A stretch of 64,000 nucleotides of DNA from the NCBI GenBank assembly GCA_963920525.1, contig OY986438.1, forward strand, positions 193,236,962 through 193,300,961. Direction: 5' to 3'. Both the position numbers and the translations under genes were made by a program. The notes below the pieces were generated by a model. The model was not told the origin of the DNA and searched no databases. It saw only the letters and a program-made list of their open reading frames with translations. Source of the DNA: Dichetophora obliterata. Taxonomy: Eukaryota; Arthropoda; Insecta; Diptera; Sciomyzidae. This document shows positions 57,801 to 64,000 of the stretch, piece by piece. Every line of letters starts with the position of its first letter. Position 1 is the first letter of the stretch.

Positions 57801-60800
57801 GTGTTACCAATGTTTGAAAACTTATTTTCGCCGTCCTGAACAATTTTGAAAAATGGAGATACAACAAATGTGAACTAGGCGCACGATATAATAAATATTC
57901 GTATAATGACATAAAAATTTATATAAAAAATTTGTGTACACTTGGCAAAATTTTTTTTTATATTTGGGCATGTTCTGCATTTTACCTCCGAGTGAAATTG
58001 AATTCGATATTTGGTGATCTAAAAATCATGTTTTTCGTTAGCACAAATAATTTTATTAATAAATTATATAAATAAATTAAAACAAAACGAAAAAGTGATA
58101 TGCAGAGCACCAAATATCGAATTAAATTATGATTAAAATTCACTTTCACTCGGAAGTGAAATGCAAAACCTGCCTGATTGATGCAGATAAAAAACACTTA
58201 TATTTTTTGTAATGTATCGTACCATTTTTGGTGGCTTCTATCTAAGAGCCGAACTTTTGACAACGCTTAGTTTTTAAGCATTGTGAAGTGCGCTTAATAA
58301 ACTATAAAAAAAAATAAAAATAAGTTTAATTTTTCTTTGCTTTTTTACTCATTAAAGTCGTACGACTGTCCCGTGCGTAACCACGGAAATGCCCATACAT
58401 CAAAATGCAATAGCTATTGTTCACTCGCAACAGCTGCGGATAATCGATTCAAAAAACGCACAGAATTAAAACGTTCACGATGCTGTGAATTTTCGACCCC
58501 TGACAAAACTTTTCAACAAGGTAAGGTCAGGTTAAGGTGGCGGCCGGTCAAAGGGCTACATAGACCTGATATTTGGTCCATTGTGATACAACAGGGGATA
58601 TCACAAGGGGATATCCTCCCCTTCTACCAACCAACCTGTACTATTAAAAAAAAGTAGTAGACGCTTAACTTCTACCACCTAAAGATCCCTGAGATCATAA
58701 AAAGAGGCTATCTAGATGCTTATGTCTTCTGCGGGATGTCTTTTGCGAGGCATGAACAGAGGAGATTCGATACCGTCTCCTCCTCTTTCTCATCCCTGCA
58801 ACTCCTGCAGAAGTCATTCGCATAAACCCTCACTCTTAAGGCATGCCTACTTATAAGACAGCGCCCTGTTATAACCCCTATCAGAATGAGTGATCTTTCT
58901 TCTCCATTTGAGTGAGCTTCGTCGTTCGTTTTTCAGTAAAACTAGGCCACATCATCAGCAGTGTTAGAAGTGGTGGAATTAGTTGCTTCTACCTGGAATT
59001 AGTCATTTCTGTGGCATGTTGTCTTAGAGCCAGCTTTAACGACGCAAGTGGCAAGCTTAATGTTTCCATGTCAGGCAGCAGCGTTACCGTTTTATCTTTT
59101 CTAGCGAGCTAATTCGCTCTACAATTTTCAGGAATGTCCCTATGCGCTTGTACCCAGACTTGATGAATGTCGAACTTATCGGCCATCTCATTAAGACACG
59201 AGTGACATTTAACGGCTGTTGGTGATGTTAGGAACTTGGCTGTCAAGTTTTGAGCAGTCTTTAAAAATATGCGTACCAACTTGGTTTAGCGCTAGTAACC
59301 CGTCCCATTCTACTCTGGTTGGGATTACTATGAGAAAGCCGTTCTCGAATGAGGGATTGGCAATAGTGTAATAGTTGTTGCTAGGAACTGCTCCTGCAAG
59401 ATCGATAATAAAAGAGTGACCTGCACGTGTGTTAGCCCACTGCGAGGTTGCTCCAAGGTGGATGGTTGTTTGCTGTGCACTCCTTTTTCCCATAATATCG
59501 AGGAGTATTAAGTCAAGAACTGCATTTAGCACCTCAGGTGAAGTGGACCTAAGCGCTCCGATGATACATACAGCCGCAGTTCTTTATATCTTCCCTAGAA
59601 ATTTGCAATTTGATTATGTATTTAGTGCTGTCCACCACACACATACACCGTAAAGCAAGATTGGCCTCACTATAGCTATATAAATTTACTCACTATATAA
59701 ATTCAACGTGCAATATTCGGTTTAAGTACACATGTTTTACCTATAGCTTTTTTACAGGCATATAAAGCCACATTGGCTTTCCTAGTTTGTTCAAGAATAT
59801 TCGGTTTTCAGCTTAACTTTCTATCCTAAACAACTCTTAAGTATTTTGAATCTTCCACGAAGTGTAACGTGGAGAAACTATGCGCGAAATTTTGTATTTC
59901 CTTGTAAAAAGGACCAGTTCAGTTTTTTGGGGATTTACCCCCAGCCCATGACTTTGGCCCAACTTTTGAGATCGGAAAGCGCTGTCCCAAGCAGCTCCGA
60001 GAGAGTTAGGAAACTTTCCCACTTAGCAGCAATAGCTTCGCCATCCGCATAGGCAATCACTTTACAACCCATCTTTTCTATTTTCCTCAGTAGTTCATTG
60101 AATACCAAGTTCCATAATAAAGCTGATAGAACACCCCACCCCCTGAGGAGTGCCTCTACTCACAAATCTCCTGACCTTTGGGTCATCTAGAGATGCACTG
60201 ACTACTCATCTGGTCAGTGCACAGAGTGACTCATCCATCCGAAGCTTCATGAGTGCGCCTATGATTGCCCCCGGAAGAACATTGTTAAAGGCACCTTCGA
60301 CATATAGAAAAGTTACCATTGTGTATTCCTTGTGAAAAAATTAATTTTCTATAAAGCCTACCAGGGAGTGCAGGGCCATTTCTACAGACCTACCTTTTTA
60401 ACAAACTAGGATCCAAATGAAATAAGCTAACTAGAAATATATGAAACTAGTTCTTGAACCTCGTTGTATATTTATATCTTTTGGAAAAGTTTTTCATTTA
60501 AGATAAAATTATCTTAAGTGAAGCCGAGTAAAATCCAAACCTAAAATGTTTGAGTATAACAGGGTTTGCAACTTGATGGCTCAAAAAATATGAAGATTTT
60601 TAAATGACATCCGCTTACATGCACTATGTTCTGTATGCAATATGCACCAGAGGTAAAAAAAATTGGGCATAATTTGGGCTGCTGTATAGTAAACATAGAA
60701 ACAAGTTCTAAATGAAAAATAAATAGTAATTATTAATTATTTCTGTCTGTGGGATTTATACCAAATGCCACCGTAGAGCCTCCGTTGCTACTAATTTAAA

Positions 60801-62174
60801 AATATCAGAGATGATACCCATAAACACTAGTAAGACATTAGAAGGCCCCTTTACGAAAACAATGATACTGTCTGAAGTTACTACCATGTCAAGGCGTCTT
60901 CCAAACGACAAGAATAGCAATCATTAAAGTGATAAATTTAACCTAAAGTCCTTTTTGAAGTTACTCACATAAATCATTTTACAATAGATTCGAGAATTTT
61001 TTTTAGAAATCTCTTCGAAAAATATTTTATGTTATCCACTCTAAAGCGAGTACTTTAGTTTTATAGTAATTGAACTAGAACTTTGAGTTAAAAAAACAAA
61101 CGTAGCGCAACACAAACCTTTTCACTCTGCTGTGCCTGTCTCACATTCACATACATCTTGCGGTCCGCCGAATCTACTTTAGCATCATCCACTAGCTGTT
61201 TCACCAAGCGTGAGCTTCAAGATGTACAAAACACATATAGTTAAAATGTTTAATAGCTATACAAATAGAAGGGCAGACAGATAAACAATTGAAAATCTCC
61301 AAAAAAATACATCTTAAGTCTTAAGATTGCCTTCTAGTTCATATTTTTCAAAATTTAACATTTATAAAAGAAATCACTCAATTTTTTTCCTGCTGCCCTT
61401 CAAATATGTATTTGCTTTACTTTCCAACTCACTTTGCTAACGAAGCTGGAATCTTTTGCATTGCTTTGATGTTGGTGTTTCCATACAGTTTTTTAAAATC
61501 ATTTAGAGAAATAATGCGTATGTTCTAAAAGCAGTGTAGAATTTAAGTTTAAGCATAACTTACATCGTACTTAATAAACAATCAAACCTTATTTTTGGCT
61601 ATGCCAGGATTATCCTTTGCTTTTGATATAATATTCGGACGTATTTTTGAGCTGAGGTTTATGTGTGGCACAGTGCCAGAAGCATTAACGCTTCCATCAT
61701 TTTTAATACGCACTGGCACTATGGTGCCGTTGTTGTTATTGTTTTGGGAGCCAAGGGTATTATTATTAATATTGCTTTGTATTTTCTTGGTTTCATTCAA
61801 GAGCATCTTGCCACCCTCGGACAGCACTAGTTGGCGACCGTTTTGTAGGGCTGTATTTAGTAAATGTTTCGAACCATCATCGTCATCCTGCATCATTGAA
61901 ATGCCATGACTTTTCAACAAATTTATGGTAGAATTGTCAAAAATGCCAGTTTCTGCAAGCATTTAAAATTATATTTAATAGCTTTATTTATAAATCTAGT
62001 AAAGTAGTTCGTACCTTTTATATTTTCCAAGTTGGATATTTTAGCCTCTGGATATTCAGCATCTGTGGGAAATTCATCTTCAGTATCCATATCAATTTTT
62101 CGTATAGCATCGGGCTCTTCAATTACATCACTGTTTATGCCCATAATGGAATTGACGGCATCAGAGGTTTCTTT
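54898..62174 (-). CDS. Unrecognised, probably nuclear protein with C-terminal coiled coil (six exons seen)
   Basis: Minus-strand exons 62015-62174, 61588-61952, 61433-61524, 61118-61214 and 54898-55437 join with GT-AG sites and matching phases (1, 0, 2, 0). The first visible exon is open up to its acceptor (KETSDAV...). Translation may start at the ATG at 62144, giving about 407 aa, or further upstream in an exon I could not find. Features in order: acidic N-terminal part (DMDTEDEFPTDAEYPEA); a region with INLLKSHGISMM; a poly-Asn stretch; a basic stretch; an exon with IISLNDFKKLYGN; an exon with SRLVKQLVDDAKVDS; a last exon with acidic SDSEQEVSDSEQ, a Thr/Ala run, then a 45-residue charged heptad-like coiled coil (QLIELRKQNEVLRHK onward) and a C-terminus in EDYIVS. 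No enzyme motif or zinc finger was seen. The composition suggests a chromatin or transcription cofactor; I do not recognise the family. The last intron (55438-61117) is about 5.7 kb and full of mobile elements. Confidence 0.75.
55876..56390. mobile_element. ~515-bp foldback element in the last intron
   Basis: Arms share ATTTGCATCGAAAGTC, GGAGTTAYTGG, CTTCGAACTCAAGTTTCGTT and ACAAGCGTC, centred near 56150. The CATCGAAAG..TTTTCATG block also occurs at 37955-37985. Confidence 0.8.
56391..56835. other. Intronic, no feature seen
   Basis: AT-rich; starts with CTCATTCTTAGTTAAGGATA, related to 38000 and 34640. No gene. Confidence 0.4.
56838..57260 (+). pseudogene. Decayed transposon-linked gene inside an intron
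   Basis: Plus-strand, antisense to the host gene. MVDQDNES, a possible intron 56866-56922, then VESPGIKRDPSSWAS, a stop, KKRLAGKAYINRDQRPI, RAKAMISEDCHSRYNCRKNF, a stop, LFNEYRDLESSEKQKALLHS, MLKVKNVKRRRSDEN and a GT donor-like site at 57241. The pattern of a basic GKxYxNR block, then a CxxxxxCR-K-F block and an xFxxYxxLxSxxxQ block, matches proteins I know as repeated, transposon-associated families in insects and cnidarians. I cannot name the superfamily. Two in-frame stops make it a pseudogene. Confidence 0.5.
57261..57960. other. Intronic, no gene seen
   Basis: A GC-richer patch at 57400-57500 without clear frame; the rest AT-rich. Confidence 0.4.
57966..58183. mobile_element. ~218-bp palindromic MITE
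   Basis: Left arm GGGCATGTTCTGCATTTTAC then CTCCGAGTGAAATTG; right arm (reversed) GGCAGGTTTTGCATTTCACT then TCCGAGTGAAAGTG; inner arms share TTCGATATTTGGTG. Confidence 0.8.
58530..60420 (-). pseudogene. Dead non-LTR retrotransposon in the last intron
   Basis: Same strand as the host gene. Order from high to low coordinates: a degenerate RT region (VEMALHSLVGFI, KVPLTMFFRGQ), VLSALLWNLVFNELLRKIEK (about 60150-60090), the catalytic box reading VIAYADGEAIAAKW instead of YADD, VNPQKTELVLFTRKYKIS (about 59950), a region with RSTSPEVLNAVLDLILLDI, then an RNase H-like part with VHQVWVQAHRDIPENC (about 59130) and a Cys-rich tail near 58800 (YANDFCRSC). The 3' end near 58540 has GGTCAGGTTAAGGTGGC, a sequence common to fly non-LTR elements. 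Stops are frequent. The clade is probably Jockey/R1/I-like. Confidence 0.85.
60421..61110. other. Intronic, no gene seen
   Basis: AT-rich intron sequence up to the exon at 61118-61214. Confidence 0.5.
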
Positions 62175-62980
62175 CTAGAAGTGCACGAAAAGTGTTATTT
62201 ACAAGCATCGAAGAAATAAAAATAATAAAAAAAGAAAACCCAAATAAAAATAGAGTAAAAATTTTGAAAACGGTAGATATTTATTTTTGTGTGTTTTGGC
62301 GCCAAATAGTATACAAATTTTTAATTTTTTAAAGTAGTTTTAATATTATACGTACTTTGAGTTTTATGTTCGCCTTCTATGTAAGTTGGTTTTTTTTTTA
62401 ATGTTGTACAACGAACCATTAGATAAAGCGAAATAAAATGAAATAAAACACATGAAACGTTAAAGTCAAGTTAAACGTTTTTTGTGTACAATATGTCTAA
62501 AACGTTATTAAAGTTATTTACAAAAATTTACAATAAATTTTAACACAACAGAAACACATTAAAACAAATTAAAAGAAAAACGCGAAACATTTACATCGAT
62601 CTAGTAAAAAATAAAATCAAAGTGCGATATTTTTTGTTAAATTGAATCATCGCACGGGCTTAACTAAAAAACGTTTGTCGCAATATTTACCCTTTTTGTG
62701 CTTCACAAAATTTGTGTGAGCATCTTTTTATAAATAGAATATGTTAAAACCTTATTTTTTCACTTTTAGATATGCAAAAAAAACAGGTGAGAATACTATT
62801 TTTGAGTCAATTTAAGACTAAAATGTGAAATTTCATTGTCACAGATGCCCTTAATCTTCTTCGGATAAATAGCCAGTTTTTATTAAAATTTAATATATCC
62901 TGATACTGTTGCTTGGTTAAATTTTTATTCTCTAGCATTTGCCCAATTGTGCCCAATTTTATCGGTTTAGATTTTTACTA
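62175..62980. other. Upstream intron or 5' region of the unrecognised gene
   Basis: A splice acceptor precedes 62174. Nothing in this stretch reads convincingly as a coding exon on the minus strand. Confidence 0.4.
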
Positions 62981-62981
62981 T

Positions 62982-63199
62982 CAGCCCGATTCTGAATATT
63001 TTTTTCCGGGGAATCGGAAAAGGGATTTTTCATTTTTAAAATAAAGTGGAAGAACATTTCTGAAATTTTTAATTCAAATTTGTTCATCAACCGACAATAT
63101 TCATGAGAAACAAAAAAAATGTAGTATCTTTATCTGCTATCTTAAAAATTAAAACTCCCTTTTCCGATTCCCCGGGAAAAAATGTTCAGAATCGGGCTG
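62982..63199. mobile_element. AGCCCGATTCTGAA MITE, complete copy
   Basis: 218 bp. Ends CAGCCCGATTCTGAATATTT and, reversed, CAGCCCGATTCTGAACATTT; arms share CCGGGGAATCGGAAAAGGGA. TAT flanks both ends (62979-62981, 63200-63202). A truncated relative lies at 15990-16210. Confidence 0.88.
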
Positions 63200-63219
63200 T
63201 ATGAATTGAAAAGGTTCTT

Positions 63220-63490
63220 TTAACCCATTAGTGTTCGGTTTATAAATTGGCCGATGCTGTTATAAAATCGATGCCAATTCTGCAATTTCAACCGATGCCG
63301 ATCGATAAATTTTCAACCAACGAAGATGCTGATGCTTGAGAATTTTCTTACTGATACTGACTTCGATGCTAATTAATCGGTCGAAACAGTCCGTTATTTA
63401 AATATAAGCTTAAACCGATACTGGTGCCGGTTTCGTCAGCATCAGCTGGTATCATCGAAATTTTCACCGGTGAAAATTAATTGTCTCAGA
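63220..63490. repeat. Diverged CCGATGC-rich repeat tract
   Basis: Many variants of CGATGCYGAT and ATCGGY within 270 bp (for example ATCGATGCCAATTC, CCGATGCCGATCG, CCGATACTGGTGCC). No ends or coding frame. Confidence 0.5.
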
Positions 63491-63532
63491 ATCTGTTGAA
63501 ATTGAAGAATTGACATTGGCTTTACTCTGTGT

Positions 63533-63556
63533 TCAAATGTAAACGGAACTGGCCAT
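63533..63556 (-). promoter_or_regulatory. Promoter-like motif shared with DDX54
   Basis: Minus strand AAGATGGCCAGTTCCGTTTA then CATTTG. It matches 49712-49735 apart from one insertion and one base change. Orientation and position would suit a promoter of the minus-strand gene whose first visible exon is at 62174. Confidence 0.3.
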
Positions 63557-63559
63557 CTT

Positions 63560-64000
63560 AAATTGAGCACGCTTTAAAGAATCTTAGTACTGTATTCCAC
63601 ATTTGTGTCCCAATTTAATGCTGTTTTGTACACTGGTCTACTATTAAGCGCTCGTATTCGTAAATAACGCTTTGGTTCTTTTAACTTTTTTTAAAAAAAA
63701 ATAAAGTTTTTCGTTTTTTGCAATGTGTGACCAAGTGCTTTTATTTTGTTTGCGGAATGAAATTTTCGCAACAGTTAAAAATAAGCCCCATATTAAAGAG
63801 CCTTAACCCAAAATTAATGAAATAACCCCCATGCAATAGTCTCTACTATAATTGGTGACGGGACATAACCCCAAGTGAAAATCCCAAATTTAAAATGTAA
63901 AATACGATTTGGGGCATGATTCAATTATTATAAGGTTATTCATATTTTTTGACGTATGCTTATTTTTTATAAACAAACATATTTTGACAATCTAACAGTG
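63560..64000. other. Window end, no gene seen
   Basis: AT-rich; no supported coding frame or repeat end. Confidence 0.4.

Overview
The window looks like nuclear DNA of a higher (brachyceran) fly, possibly tephritid-like. It is very AT-rich, has short GT-AG introns, fly-style low-complexity runs (poly-Asn, Thr-Ala repeats) in a nuclear protein, and dense palindromic MITEs with remnants of hAT, mariner/Tc1, PIF/Harbinger-like and non-LTR elements. The taxon is an inference from gene structure and repeat style; no marker gene fixes the species. No bacterial operon, rRNA, CRISPR array or convincing intact tRNA was seen.

Only two genes look functional, and both are on the minus strand. (1) 46546-49598 is a nine-exon DEAD-box RNA helicase of the DDX54/Dbp10 family, about 853 aa, with all helicase motifs readable. 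It is a nucleolar pre-60S ribosome assembly factor by family. (2) 54898-62174 is at least six exons of an unrecognised, probably nuclear protein with acidic, poly-Asn and Thr/Ala-rich parts and a C-terminal coiled coil. Its roughly 5.7 kb last intron holds a non-LTR retrotransposon, two palindromic MITEs and a decayed transposon-linked gene. A weak candidate small gene lies at 50607-50962 (minus).

The rest is mobile-element strata. 0.1-2.95 kb: a palindromic, minisatellite-bearing element with a dead hAT transposon inside. 4.7-7.5 kb: a dead non-LTR element carrying a mariner-like copy and a MITE. 7.8-9.45 kb: a tandem array with alternating monomer types. 10.5-15.45 kb: divergent tandem units, then a dead RTE/BovB-like element broken by a Harbinger-like MITE and a 151-bp palindrome; both insertions left clean target duplications. 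17.68-18.61 kb: a hAT-like MITE with an 8-bp duplication. 19.48-22.27 kb: a multi-layer nest of palindromic elements. 23.3 and 25.3 kb: further MITEs. 28.3-29.1 kb: a decayed member of a protein family seen in many arthropod genomes. 29.7-31.6 kb: diverged tandem duplications. 32.6-33.5 kb: a Tc1-like transposase split by a 113-bp palindrome at its second catalytic Asp. 34.2-38.3 kb: a repeat region with a GC-richer 33-bp array and an eight-copy ~104-bp minisatellite. 38.3-45.8 kb: five or more MITE-like or inverted-repeat elements, one with tRNA-like modules. 53.1-54.1 kb: a dead mariner.

There is no sign that these pieces work together as a pathway. The two host genes are independent. The main biological interest is the readable order of nested insertions, the unusual satellite arrays, the MITE placed just upstream of DDX54, and a near-identical promoter-like motif found upstream of DDX54 and again at 63.53 kb.
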